From Catenulispora rubra (GTDB lineage: Bacteria > Actinomycetota > Actinomycetes > Streptomycetales > Catenulisporaceae): a DNA stretch of 39,548 nucleotides. How positions within the stretch are numbered: position 1 is the first letter of the stretch; each line of letters starts with the position of its first letter. The stretch is from positions 1-39,548 of the forward strand of contig NZ_JAACYW010000082.1 in assembly GCF_015356825.1 (NCBI RefSeq), written 5' to 3'. The notes below the pieces were generated by a model. The model saw nothing but the letters and a program-made list of their open reading frames with translations. It ran no database searches and was not told the DNA's origin. This document shows positions 30,894 to 39,488 of this stretch, in pieces. The translations under genes were made by a program, and so were the position numbers.

Positions 30894-32141
30894 TCAGGCG
30901 GAGCGCGGAAGCACCTTCCCGACCGTGACCGGAAGCGCGGCGAGCGAACGCTGCCGATGGCTCGACCGCCAGACCAGTTCCTCCGACGGGACCACCAAAG
31001 CCAAATCGGGAAGCCTGGCCAACAAGGTCCACAGCGCGATACGCACTTCGAGCCGAGCGAGCGGCGCACCCAAGCAGTAGTGCACTCCGTGGCCGAACGT
31101 GACGTGACCCGCGCCAGCCCCGACCCCGGCCCCCGAGATCGCAGCAGCCTCCGGATCACGATTCGCAGAGCTCACCGACAGCAGAACAGTGTCACCGGCC
31201 GGGATCACCACGCCCTCACCAAGCGCCACATCCTCAGTCGGAAAGCGGCGGATCGCGGTAGTGCCCGGCTGATCGCGCCGCAGCACCTCCTCCACCAGCG
31301 CGGTCATGCCCGGAGTATGCGCGTCCGGCTCGGCACGCACCGCGTCGGCGGCTGCGGAGTCCGCAAGAAGCCGGGCCACCGCCGCGCTGATCACGTGCAC
31401 CGAGTTCTCGTAGCCCGCGAACAGGATCAGGAAGGCCAACGAGAGCAGCTCGTCCTCGGACAGGCGGTCGGCACCGTCACGTGCCGCGATCATGGCCGAG
31501 AGCAGGTCGTCGGCCGGTTCGTCGCGCTTGGCCGCGAGCAGGCCGGACAGCAGGCCGATGATGCCGCGCATAGTCCCGGCCACCTGCTCAGGCCCGTACT
31601 CGCCGGGCGCGAGCAGGACCTGCGTGTACCCGCGCAACGTCGCGCCCTGCTCGCCGGGAACGCCCAACAGGTCGCAGATCACTGCGATGGGGAGCGGAGC
31701 CGCGTACGCGCTGACCAGGTCCGCCACGCCGGTGTCGGCGGTCGCATCGCCGGCCAGCGCATCGACAAGCTCATCCGCCTGCGCCTGAATCCGCCCACGA
31801 AGCCCGTCCACCCGCCGCGCGGTGAACGCCGAAGACACCAGCCAACGCAGCCGCGCGTGGTCCTCGCCGTCCAGGTTCAGCAGGTTCGCCTCCAATGCCG
31901 GCGGCAACCCGAAGCCCTGGTAACCAGCCCGCGAAGCCTTCTTGTTCAACGCCAACCGCGGATCGGCAAGCAGATTCCGCACGTCCTCATACCGGCTCAC
32001 GACCCAGATCCGCTCCCCGCCCGCGAGCCGCGTGAAGTGCACGCCCCCGGGCTCGGCGTGCAGCCGCTCGGCCACCACCTCGTGGTCGGCGCCGAGAACG
32101 GGAACGAGCGCGCGGGCGATGTCCGCGTCTGTGACTGTCAC
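30894..32141 (-). CDS. Cytochrome P450 (CYP105/107-like class)
   Basis: 415 aa, soluble bacterial P450. Heme-binding loop FGHGVHYCLGAPLARLE with Cys356, ExxR helix EEVLRR (Glu285-Arg288), C-helix DGEDHARLRWLVSSAF. Two departures from the family: the I-helix reads FAGYENSVH where AG-x-[ED]-T-T is usual, so the conserved Thr of the oxygen-activation site is Asn/Ser; and the segment before the heme loop is shortened and Gly/Ala-rich (SANRDPEAAAISGAGVGAGAGHVTFGHG), lacking the usual D-P-D-x-F-D-x-x-R block. Redox partners are not encoded nearby. It follows the DMT gene by 9 bp on the same strand, so the two are probably co-transcribed. Confidence 0.9.
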   Translation of the reverse strand: MTVTDADIARALVPVLGADHEVVAERLHAEPGGVHFTRLAGGERIWVVSRYEDVRNLLADPRLALNKKASRAGYQGFGLPPALEANLLNLDGEDHARLRWLVSSAFTARRVDGLRGRIQAQADELVDALAGDATADTGVADLVSAYAAPLPIAVICDLLGVPGEQGATLRGYTQVLLAPGEYGPEQVAGTMRGIIGLLSGLLAAKRDEPADDLLSAMIAARDGADRLSEDELLSLAFLILFAGYENSVHVISAAVARLLADSAAADAVRAEPDAHTPGMTALVEEVLRRDQPGTTAIRRFPTEDVALGEGVVIPAGDTVLLSVSSANRDPEAAAISGAGVGAGAGHVTFGHGVHYCLGAPLARLEVRIALWTLLARLPDLALVVPSEELVWRSSHRQRSLAALPVTVGKVLPRSA

Positions 32142-32150
32142 CGCACCAGC

Positions 32151-32999
32151 CTAGTCCCGCACCAACGACGACCTGCTCAGGATCACGATCCCGCCGACCG
32201 CCAACGCCCCGGCGGCCACCTGCCCGGCCAACGCCCACGACGTGGCCAGCGGCTCCCGGAACACGACGGCCCCCATCAGCACCGACCCGACCGGCTCCAC
32301 GGTGTCGATGACCGGCAGGCTGATCGCCAGCGAACCGGCCTGGTAGGAACTCTGGACGAGGAGCAGTCCGGTGACGCCGACGGCGATCAGCGCATACGGC
32401 TCCCAGTGCCCCAACGCTCCCCAGCCGTCGTTGCGGAACAGGTCGGCCGCGCTCTTGGTCACCGCGTCGAGCAGCGCCAGCAGCATCCCGGCCGCCGCCG
32501 CGTACACAGCGGTCCGGGCCTTCCCCGACGTCCGGATCCCCACCGCGAGCAGCACAGCCACCACCGCCACGACGACGATCAGCACCACCGTCCAGTCCGC
32601 GAGTCCCGGAACGGCCGTCCCCGCCACGGAAGGCAGCGCCACCAGAAACGCGGCCATCCCGCCGGCGGTGCACGCGGCGCCGGCCATCTCGGCGCGCGTG
32701 AGCCGGCGGCCTCGACGCCACGCGAGCAGCGGCAGCGCGAACAGCAGGTCGGTCGAGGCCAGCGGCATCACCAGCACCAGCGGGCCGAACGCGAGCGCCA
32801 CGCCCTGGATGCCGAAGGAAGCGACGTCCAGCGCCGCGCCGGCGAGCCACACCGGACGGCGCACCAGGGACAGCACAAGGCTCGGGTGCAAGGATCGCGT
32901 CTCGGGGACGGACGCGGCAGCAGACTGCTGGAGCACGGCGGCGACCGCGAAGGCCAGGGCGGCTAAAAGGGCTGCCGTCACTGCTACCGCAATCGTCAC
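32151..32999 (-). CDS. DMT-superfamily permease (EamA/DUF-like, 8-10 helices)
   Basis: 282 aa, almost entirely hydrophobic. The N-terminal half opens with AVTAALLAALAFAVAAVLQQSAA and has ALAFGPLVLVMPLASTDLLFALPLL; the second half has AGSLAISLPVIDTVEPVGSVLMGAVVFREPL, the typical EamA internal-repeat motif ending in an E-x-x-T/S-type loop. The family moves small organic solutes out of or into the cell, but this actinobacterial subgroup is uncharacterised. Start is GTG at 32999. It precedes the P450 gene by 9 bp. The 47-bp divergent gap to the metallophosphoesterase holds GTCAT-AGC-ATGAC (33002-33014). Confidence 0.87.
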   Translation of the reverse strand: MTIAVAVTAALLAALAFAVAAVLQQSAAASVPETRSLHPSLVLSLVRRPVWLAGAALDVASFGIQGVALAFGPLVLVMPLASTDLLFALPLLAWRRGRRLTRAEMAGAACTAGGMAAFLVALPSVAGTAVPGLADWTVVLIVVVAVVAVLLAVGIRTSGKARTAVYAAAAGMLLALLDAVTKSAADLFRNDGWGALGHWEPYALIAVGVTGLLLVQSSYQAGSLAISLPVIDTVEPVGSVLMGAVVFREPLATSWALAGQVAAGALAVGGIVILSRSSLVRD

Positions 33000-33046
33000 A
33001 TGTCATAGCATGACGGAACAAAGACGACTCGCCACGGGAGACACGC

Positions 33047-33547
33047 GTGCGCCTGCTGCTGACCACGGACACCCACCTCCCGACCCGCGCCCGAGTCCTG
33101 CCCGCGCCGCTGCTCGACGCGCTGGATGAGGCCGACGTCGTGTTCCACGCCGGGGACTGGGTCGACACCGCCACCCTCGACCTGCTCCAGAAGCGTTCGA
33201 AGCAGCTGGTCGCGGTCTACGGCAACAACGACGGCCCGGCGTTGCAGGAGCGGCTGCCGTTGGTGGCGCACGTCGAGCTGGAGTCGTGCCGGTTCGCCGT
33301 AGTGCACGAGACCGGTCCGGCGAAGGGGCGTGAGAAGCGGTGTGCGGCACAGTTCCCTGACACCGACGTCCTGGTATTCGGGCACAGCCACATCCCGTGG
33401 GACAGTCAGGCACCCGGCGGCCTGCGCCTGCTGAACCCCGGTTCGCCGACCGACCGGCGTCGGCAGCCTTTTGCGACGTTCATGACCGCCGTCGTGGAGG
33501 ACGGCCGGCTCTGCGATGTGCGCTTGCACAACCTGCCGCCTCGCTAA
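33047..33547 (+). CDS. YfcE/MJ0936-type metallophosphoesterase
   Basis: 166 aa starting with GTG 33047 (GGGAG 8 nt upstream). Calcineurin-like fold with the full metal set: D-x-H (TDTHL, Asp8/His10), GDWVD (Asp37), GNND (Asn60-Asp62 region), the VVHETGPAKG His, and GHSH. Short single-domain members of this family hydrolyse phosphodiesters such as bis-pNPP or 2',3'-cAMP; the natural substrate is usually unknown. MRLLLTTDTHLPTRARVLP replaces the usual hydrophobic 'visDtHg' start without losing ligands. Its stop overlaps the convergent AraC stop (shared CTAA, 33544-33547). Confidence 0.92.
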   Translation: MRLLLTTDTHLPTRARVLPAPLLDALDEADVVFHAGDWVDTATLDLLQKRSKQLVAVYGNNDGPALQERLPLVAHVELESCRFAVVHETGPAKGREKRCAAQFPDTDVLVFGHSHIPWDSQAPGGLRLLNPGSPTDRRRQPFATFMTAVVEDGRLCDVRLHNLPPR

Positions 33548-34503
33548 AGAAGGTGCTTGGTACCGCCCCGAGCCCGAAGCGCGGCCGGCGACAACCCCCA
33601 ATGCCGTTGGAACGACTCGGTGAAGTGGCGACGGTCGAGGTACCCGCAGGAGCGGGCGATCGCGGCGATGGGCGTGTCGCGGTGGCCAGGGTCGCAGAGC
33701 AGTTGGGCGGCGGCCTCAAGCCGACAGCGGGCCAGGTAAGCGTGCACGGTGCAACCGGCGAACTCGCGGAACAGCCGGGCCGCGTGCCGCTCGCTCAGGT
33801 GCACCTGGGCGGCGACCTCACGGATGCGGACCGGACGGTGGTAGTTGTCCCGTAGGTAGCGGATCATGGTCGTCACGGTCGGGGCGCCGGGGGTGGCGGG
33901 AGCGAGGCGGGCCGGCTGGCGCGACAGGCTGCGGGACGGCGGGTCGCTGAGGGCGCGCGCCGTGGCCAGGACGAGCGCGGAGGCCAGGGAGCCGATCATC
34001 TCCGCGCTGCCGGGTCCGGGGTCGGCCGCCTCCCGGGCGAGCAGCAGCAGGATGCGGGGAACGGGACCGTCGGCGGCCATCGCGATGCGGTCGTCGCCGG
34101 CGGTGAAGGCCTCCATGAGGTCGGAGGCGTCGCGCTCGTTCTCGGCCTTCGCACCGGCCGCGTCCTGAAGCACCGCCCAGGACCAGTACACGATGCCCAT
34201 CGGATCGTCGTCGGACGCAACAATGTCGTGGACATCGCCGGGCCGGGCCAGGAACAGCTCCCCCGGGCCGATCCGATGATCGATCCCGCTGACACGGAAC
34301 GTTCCATGCCCCGCGTAGGCGTAACAGAGCTCGTAGCAAGAGTGAACGTGGGGAAAGTTGCGCCAAGGCTCAGGGGCGTAGAAGCCCCAGTCGACGAACT
34401 CGATCCGGCGTCCGGCAAGTCGAACACCGACCCGTTCGGCGCGAAGCCGACGCAGGGCCGCGCCCGAGAGGCGCAGCCCGTCCGCCGTGGCGACGTCCGT
34501 CAC
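33544..34503 (-). CDS. AraC-family regulator
   Basis: 319 aa. N-terminal cupin sensing domain about 25-115 (FPHVHSCYELCYAYAGHGTFRVSGIDHRIGPGELFLARPGDVHDI), C-terminal double HTH about 210-310 (IREVAAQVHLSERHAARLFREFAGCTVHAYLARCRLEAAAQLL, then IAAIARSCGYLDRRHFTESFQRHWGLSP). AraC/PhyH pairs like this are common in actinomycetes and often belong to sugar or small-molecule catabolism. It follows the PhyH gene by 13 bp on the same strand, so PhyH and its likely activator share a transcript. Confidence 0.92.
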   Translation of the reverse strand: MTDVATADGLRLSGAALRRLRAERVGVRLAGRRIEFVDWGFYAPEPWRNFPHVHSCYELCYAYAGHGTFRVSGIDHRIGPGELFLARPGDVHDIVASDDDPMGIVYWSWAVLQDAAGAKAENERDASDLMEAFTAGDDRIAMAADGPVPRILLLLAREAADPGPGSAEMIGSLASALVLATARALSDPPSRSLSRQPARLAPATPGAPTVTTMIRYLRDNYHRPVRIREVAAQVHLSERHAARLFREFAGCTVHAYLARCRLEAAAQLLCDPGHRDTPIAAIARSCGYLDRRHFTESFQRHWGLSPAALRARGGTKHLL

Positions 34504-34516
34504 GTCGCAGCGTCCG

Positions 34517-35335
34517 TCACGGCCGCCGCGCCGTGGGATCGACGCCGCGCAGAATCATCCCCTGCCCGAGCGACCACTGGTGGTCGTCGGTGGTCGGCCG
34601 GTCCTCCGGGTCCCGGTACTGCACCAGCCACGTGACGCGCTCCTGGTCGGAGGTGTTGAGACCGGAGCCGTGCACCGTGAGGTAGGTGAAGAACAGCACG
34701 TCACCGGCCTCCGCCGGGCACGGCACCGCGTCGTCCAGCCGCCACTGGTCCGGGGCCAGGTGCCAGCTGCCGTCCTCGATGTGCTCCAGCGGACCGTCGC
34801 GGTGGCTGCCGGGCACGACGCGGACGCACCCGCGCTCCTCCTCGGCGTCGGTGAAGTGGAAGATCGCGGCGGCGACGGTGTCCTCGGCGTGCGGGAAGAA
34901 GGGGTGGTCCTGGTGCATGGGGAACGGGGAGCCGTTCTCCGGCGGCTTGACGAACATCTTGGTGTGGTGGAGCTGGAGGTTGGGGCTGCCGTTCAGCGCC
35001 GCGGCGGTGTCGGTGAAGCGGCGGTCGACGAGCAGCCGGGCGAAGGCGGCGGAGTGGAACTGGGTGTCGTGGCAGTGCCGCAGCCGGGTGGCGGCGGTGC
35101 CGGCGCCGGCGGCCTCGCGGGCGCTCCCCCACGTCGGGTCGTCGGTCTCGTTGAGGCGCCCCAGGAGGTCGTGGCACTCCTCACGCATCGCGGCGGCCTC
35201 ATCGACGTTGAGGAGACCCTTCACCAGGAGGTAGCCGTTCTCGCGGTAGAAACGGACATCGGCGTCGGTAATCGGGTACCGCGCGACGGTCGGAGCGGCG
35301 GTTTCGGGGACGGTCTGCATGTGCTGTTCGGCCAT
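34517..35335 (-). CDS. Phytanoyl-CoA dioxygenase family (PhyH) oxygenase
   Basis: 272 aa. Fe(II)/2-oxoglutarate fold with the facial triad His141-x-Asp143 (MHQDHPFFPH) and His222 (TVHGSGLN), and the 2-OG-anchoring Arg in the ERVTWLVQYRDP strand. N-terminal YPITDADVRFYRENGYLLVKGLLN is the normal PhyH opening. Such enzymes hydroxylate varied small molecules; the substrate is not given by sequence. ATG 35335 chosen; ATG at 35320 is an alternative. Followed by the AraC gene, which probably controls it. The 165-bp upstream region carries a CRP-like inverted repeat. Confidence 0.92.
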   Translation of the reverse strand: MAEQHMQTVPETAAPTVARYPITDADVRFYRENGYLLVKGLLNVDEAAAMREECHDLLGRLNETDDPTWGSAREAAGAGTAATRLRHCHDTQFHSAAFARLLVDRRFTDTAAALNGSPNLQLHHTKMFVKPPENGSPFPMHQDHPFFPHAEDTVAAAIFHFTDAEEERGCVRVVPGSHRDGPLEHIEDGSWHLAPDQWRLDDAVPCPAEAGDVLFFTYLTVHGSGLNTSDQERVTWLVQYRDPEDRPTTDDHQWSLGQGMILRGVDPTARRP

Positions 35336-35439
35336 GTCTTCGAAGGTAGGCGGGGCTCTGGCGCTTGCAGAGCGGCTCGACGGTCACGGAGGTGGGGAAT
35401 CCGGACAGGCTACGCCCGCGGCTGCGTGGATTTCGCTGT

Positions 35440-35455
35440 TGTGACCCGGATCACC
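35440..35455. promoter_or_regulatory. CRP-like inverted repeat
   Basis: TGTGA-N6-TCACC (35440-35455), nine of ten positions of a CRP consensus, in the divergent gap between the PhyH gene (start 35335) and the GNAT gene (start near 35500). Actinomycetes have Crp homologues, but a chance match is not excluded. Confidence 0.3.
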
Positions 35456-35499
35456 CACTCCGGATCGAACTACAGCGGGACGGTCCGCATCCTGGTGAC

Positions 35500-36351
35500 A
35501 TGACCATGTCACTGCCTTCTCCCGAGCTGGAAACCGCCTACGCCGAGACCGTCGAGGCGGAGATGTACTACGTGTGCGAGTCCGGGGCGCCGGCCCCGAC
35601 CAAGAAGCAGCTCGGCATCACCACCGCGCGGATCGGCGGCGGCGTCGCGCTGTCCATGAAGGAGGACACGACCGGCTTCTGGAGCAAGGCCCTCGGCTTC
35701 GGCGCGACCGAGCCGGTCACCGCCGATCTGCTGCGCGAGGTCCTCGCGTTCTTCCGGGACGCCGGCACGCCGTCGGCGACGCTGCAGATCGCCCCGTCGG
35801 CGCTGCCCGTGGACTGGCCGGCGATCGCCGCCGACCTCGGGCTCGCCGAAGGCGGCGAGTGGTGGAAGCTGGCCGCGCCGCTGGACCGGGTCGAGGCTCC
35901 GGGCACGACGCGGCTGCGGGTCGCGCCGGTCCGTCCCGAGGACGCCGAGGTCTGGGGCCGCGTGGTGGTCCGCGGGTTCGGCATGCCGGAGGACGCCCTG
36001 GGCCCCATGGTCGCCGCGTACGTGGAGAACCCGGGCTTCATCCCCTTCGCGGTCTGGGACGGCGAGGACATCGTCGCCGGAGCCAACCTGTTCGTCCACG
36101 GTCCGGTCGCCTCGCTCAACTCCGGCTCGACCCTCCCGAGCCACCGCGGCCTCGGCGCGCAGCCGGCGCTCATCGCGGCCCGGATCGAGGCGGCGCGTGA
36201 AGCAGGATGCGAATGGGTGGTCGCCGAGACCGGCCGGCCGCAGCCGGGGACCGCCAACGCGTCGCTGGCGAATCTGGAGCGGGCCGGGCTGCACCGGCTG
36301 TACGCGCGGCGGAACTGGCGCTGGAGCAATCCGGAGGTCCGGGAGGGCTAG
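35500..36351 (+). CDS. GNAT-family acetyltransferase with N-terminal extension
   Basis: 283 aa from ATG 35500 (or 35506); neither has a clear Shine-Dalgarno. Residues about 1-140 form a non-GNAT region (ELETAYAETVEAEMYYVCESG, then ITTARIGGGVALSMKEDTTGFWSKALGFG) resembling acetyltransferases that carry an incomplete first GNAT domain. The C-terminal half is a GNAT domain: RLRVAPVRPEDAEVWGRVVV, the acetyl-CoA loop LPSHRGLGAQPALIAARI and the closing ANASLANLERAGLHRLYAR. The acceptor is unknown. Monocistronic. Confidence 0.82.
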   Translation: MTMSLPSPELETAYAETVEAEMYYVCESGAPAPTKKQLGITTARIGGGVALSMKEDTTGFWSKALGFGATEPVTADLLREVLAFFRDAGTPSATLQIAPSALPVDWPAIAADLGLAEGGEWWKLAAPLDRVEAPGTTRLRVAPVRPEDAEVWGRVVVRGFGMPEDALGPMVAAYVENPGFIPFAVWDGEDIVAGANLFVHGPVASLNSGSTLPSHRGLGAQPALIAARIEAAREAGCEWVVAETGRPQPGTANASLANLERAGLHRLYARRNWRWSNPEVREG

Positions 36352-36414
36352 GCGAGTCAGCCCGGCGACACCGGCTCCACATCAGTCCACACCACTCCAC
36401 GCCAATCCGCGATA

Positions 36415-36468
36415 CCCTCTCAGTCGCTCCACCCTACGCAGAAGGTTGACTCCGTCGGGCTGAGAGGG
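36415..36468 (+). promoter_or_regulatory. Leader hairpin that sequesters the ribosome-binding site
   Basis: CCCTCTCAG (36415-36423) and CTGAGAGGG (36460-36468) are perfect 9-bp complements separated by 36 nt. The right arm contains the Shine-Dalgarno GAGAGGG, 9 nt before the ATG at 36478, so the folded leader would hide it. No known riboswitch core is visible. Confidence 0.55.
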
Positions 36469-36477
36469 ACATCGCCC

Positions 36478-39414
36478 ATGTCACGACCACGTACGAACCC
36501 CCTGTCGAGACGCGTACTCGTCTCAATACTCACCACACTCACACTCGCGACCGCGACGGTGCCGGCCGCCACGGCCGACTCCTCGCAGAGCCCGGCGACG
36601 CCGTCCGCGACGTCTGCCGCCACGTCCGCCGCCACGTCCGCCGCCTCGTCCACCGCGGCGACGCTGACCCGGGCCTTCGCGGCCGGACGGCACGTCGGCG
36701 GCGACGCGATCGGCGGCATCCGCGCCGGCACCCTGCACACCGGCACGGCGGGCGGCCAGACCTGGGCCGTCGCCGCCTTCGACGCGGCCGACACGGACAC
36801 GCCGGAGCAGGCCGTCGCGCTGCAGGACGCCAACACCGGTGTCTTCGTCCAGAGCGGGAGCAGCTGGCGGCTGGTCAGCACCGGCCTGTACGGCTGCGCG
36901 ACCGGCCTGCCCGCCGCGCTGAAGACCGCCTGGAACATCTCCGCGCCAGGCGTGTGCTCGGGCTCCGCGCCGGCCGAGAAGGCCGCGGCCGGCAAGGCGA
37001 TCGCGGCCAAGCCCGCCGCCGCCAACGATGCGACGCCGCTCGGCCAGAAGATCGCCGACATCGCGCTCAGCCAGGTCGGAGTGCAGACCAATCCCCCGGT
37101 GCCGAACTTCAACACCATCGACTGCGACCCGTACAGCACCCTGGTCGCGGGCTTCTCGTCCAACAGCGACGGCTGCGGCTACGACTCTACTTTCAATGTC
37201 CGGAACCAGAACGAGACCTGGTGCGCGGACTTCGCGAAGTGGGTGTGGCAGCAGGCGGGCGTCACCGCGGACATGAACACGCTCAACGCCGGCGCGGTCT
37301 CGTTCCACACCTGGGCCGTGCACCAGGGGCAGAACCCGCAGGCGAACACCGGCACTCCGGAGCCGGGCGACGCAGTGCTCTTCTACCGCCACGGCCGGCT
37401 GCCCAACGGCTTCGCCGACCACGTCGGGCTGATCTCCGGCATCAACGCCGACGGCACCATCAACATGGTCAACGGCGACTTCTCCGGTGACGCGGCGGTG
37501 GACGTCCAGTACGACCAGAACATCAAGGACCTGGCCGCCTTCGCCGCGAGCGTGGAGAGCCCGGGCGAGCAGTGGGCCCTGGTGACCCCGCCGACCACCG
37601 CGCAGCAGGCGAACCCGACCGGCGCCATGGACGCCGCCATGGTCGCCGTGGACGGCGCCGCCGCGCAGTTCCACGCCTCCGGCTCGGTGTCCGGCGGCAC
37701 GATCACCGGTTACTACTGGACCTTCGGCGACACCCGGATGACCAACGAGACCGGCGCGGACGTGACGCACGTCTTCAGCGAGCCGGGCACGTACACGGCC
37801 ACCGTCACGATCACCTCCAGCTTCGGCACCACCACCACGGTGCGCAAGAACATCCAGGTCGTCGCGGCCTCGGCGGCCGTCGCCTCGGCACCGACCGACC
37901 AGATCTGGTACGACCCGCTGCCGGTGGTGCAGTACACCTTCACGCGGTCGGCCGGCGGCCTCGCGGTCGACTACTGGAACGGCGGGCAGTGGATCCAGTG
38001 GGCGGTGCCGGGGACCCCGGACGCCACCGGGAACATCACGGCCCTGACCTACCCGGACGTGGCGAACGCCAACGTGAACACGGCGCACGCCTTCTACCGC
38101 ACCGCGAACGGCTCGCTGGCCGAGACCTCGCAGACCTCCAGCGGCTGGCAGACCCAGGCGCTGCCGGGCACGGCGATCGCCGGCGGGGCGGTCAACGCCA
38201 CGACGACGGCCGACGGCAAGACAGAGGTCTTCTTCGTCAACCGCCACCGCCAGCTGTCCGCGGACGTGCAGACGGCGTCCGGCTGGAGCACCAAGGTGCT
38301 CGACCCGGCGCCGGTCGCACAGCCCGGCTCGCTGGTGCTCGCCGACACCACGAACGGCCCGGTCGTCCTCGGGATCGGCGCGGGCGGCCTGGTGACGTCG
38401 AGCACTGACATCGGCCCGACCTGGATCACGGTGCCGATGGCGGCGTTCGCGGCGAAGGGCAGCAGCCTGGCCGCGGCGACGACGGCCGCGGGTACCGCAG
38501 AGGTCTTCTATACGGCCCCTGACGGCACGCTCGGCGAGGCGACGCAGAACGGTTCCTGCTGGAAGCAGTCCACCCTGCCCGGTTCGCCGACGGCGGCCGG
38601 CGGCAAGGCCGCGACGACCTACCTGCTGCCCTCGGTGCTGCCGGCCAACGTCGGCGACTTCCCGCAGCCTCCCGGCACGCTGACCGAGACCAGCGTCAGC
38701 GCGCCGCTGGGCATGGAGGTGTTCTACCTGACGGCGTCCGGCGCGCCGGCGGTCACGTACAACGACGGCACCGGCTGGCAGAGCAAGACCCTGCCGGGAT
38801 CGGCCGACGGCATCGCGGGCGCGATGGCGTACCAGGTCGACGAGCAGCCCTCGAACCTGTACCTGACGAACGCCGGCACCCTCAGCGAGGAGACGACCGG
38901 GGCGCGCAGCGGCGACCCGTCCGGCTCCTGGCACTCGGCGCCGGCCCTGCCGACGGCCCCGGCGAGCTGGGCGAACCAGATCGTCCTGTACGCGGCCGAC
39001 GCCGCGGACGCGGCGACCGCCCAGGCCTCCGCCGCCGCAGCCGGCCTGCCGGCGCAGCAGGTGACCACCTCGTTCGCGGTGGCGTGGGCCGACACGCTCG
39101 ACGGCAACTACCTGGTGTACGCGGTGGGCACCCCGGCGGTGCGCGCGCTGTACAGCAACGTGTGCAACTGGGCGAACCCCTCGGACCTCCCGGGCCCGGG
39201 CACCCCGTTCTCCTACGGCGTCGACCCGGTGAACACGCTGGCCCAGATGGGCCCCGGCAACTTCATCAACGCCGCGGGCGCGACAGCCACCGACACCCAG
39301 GCGATCACCACCGACCTGGCGTACTACGCCCTGCACGGCGCGCTGCCGCCGGGGGTGACGTCGGTTCCGGCGCAGGTGGGGGCTCCGTATACGTGCATGG
39401 GGAGCCCGAGCTAG
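36478..39414 (+). CDS. Secreted CHAP-PKD-propeller protein (putative cell-wall amidase)
   Basis: 978 aa. Signal peptide about 1-33 (VPAATADS), a Ser/Ala/Thr linker with a 12-bp tripled repeat (TSAA x3, 36610-36645), then a CHAP-type amidase/endopeptidase domain about 185-350: Cys249 in ETWCADFAKW, His315 in ADHVGLIS, and Asn332/Asp334 in VNGDF, the three expected catalytic positions. A PKD domain (about 395-465, SGSVSGGTITGYYWTFGD, HVFSEPGTYTATVTI) follows. Then about 350 residues with repeated W-x(n)-FY/FF-x-x-x-[DN]-G-x-L blades, a lectin-like propeller. The C-terminal ~130 residues (ANQIVLYAADAADAATAQAS... VCNWANPSDLPG) are an unknown domain. It probably cleaves cell-wall peptides or acts on glycans of other organisms. 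Confidence 0.85.
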   Translation: MSRPRTNPLSRRVLVSILTTLTLATATVPAATADSSQSPATPSATSAATSAATSAASSTAATLTRAFAAGRHVGGDAIGGIRAGTLHTGTAGGQTWAVAAFDAADTDTPEQAVALQDANTGVFVQSGSSWRLVSTGLYGCATGLPAALKTAWNISAPGVCSGSAPAEKAAAGKAIAAKPAAANDATPLGQKIADIALSQVGVQTNPPVPNFNTIDCDPYSTLVAGFSSNSDGCGYDSTFNVRNQNETWCADFAKWVWQQAGVTADMNTLNAGAVSFHTWAVHQGQNPQANTGTPEPGDAVLFYRHGRLPNGFADHVGLISGINADGTINMVNGDFSGDAAVDVQYDQNIKDLAAFAASVESPGEQWALVTPPTTAQQANPTGAMDAAMVAVDGAAAQFHASGSVSGGTITGYYWTFGDTRMTNETGADVTHVFSEPGTYTATVTITSSFGTTTTVRKNIQVVAASAAVASAPTDQIWYDPLPVVQYTFTRSAGGLAVDYWNGGQWIQWAVPGTPDATGNITALTYPDVANANVNTAHAFYRTANGSLAETSQTSSGWQTQALPGTAIAGGAVNATTTADGKTEVFFVNRHRQLSADVQTASGWSTKVLDPAPVAQPGSLVLADTTNGPVVLGIGAGGLVTSSTDIGPTWITVPMAAFAAKGSSLAAATTAAGTAEVFYTAPDGTLGEATQNGSCWKQSTLPGSPTAAGGKAATTYLLPSVLPANVGDFPQPPGTLTETSVSAPLGMEVFYLTASGAPAVTYNDGTGWQSKTLPGSADGIAGAMAYQVDEQPSNLYLTNAGTLSEETTGARSGDPSGSWHSAPALPTAPASWANQIVLYAADAADAATAQASAAAAGLPAQQVTTSFAVAWADTLDGNYLVYAVGTPAVRALYSNVCNWANPSDLPGPGTPFSYGVDPVNTLAQMGPGNFINAAGATATDTQAITTDLAYYALHGALPPGVTSVPAQVGAPYTCMGSPS

Positions 39415-39458
39415 TCGACAGCGCGAGGATCGATAGCGACAACAGTAGGACCCTGTAA

Positions 39459-39488
39459 CGCCCCGGGGCGGCCGCGACGTGTTCGCGG
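39459..39488 (+). terminator. Twin GC hairpins after the CHAP gene
   Basis: CGCCCCGGGGCG (39459-39470) is a perfect 12-bp palindrome, followed directly by CCGCGA-CGTGT-TCGCGG (39472-39488), a 6-bp stem with a 5-nt loop. They start 45 nt after the stop at 39414. No gene is seen in the last 134 bp of the window. Confidence 0.5.

Noticed and set aside
36455..36470. TPP-riboswitch-like GGGCTGAGAGGG
   Set aside because: Only the CUGAGA core matches; the start codon follows within 10 nt, leaving no room for the rest of the THI element.
36523..39336. 937-codon minus-strand open frame opposite the CHAP gene
   Set aside because: Composition is Arg/Gly/Val-rich and without domains; the plus-strand protein has a signal peptide and catalytic motifs.
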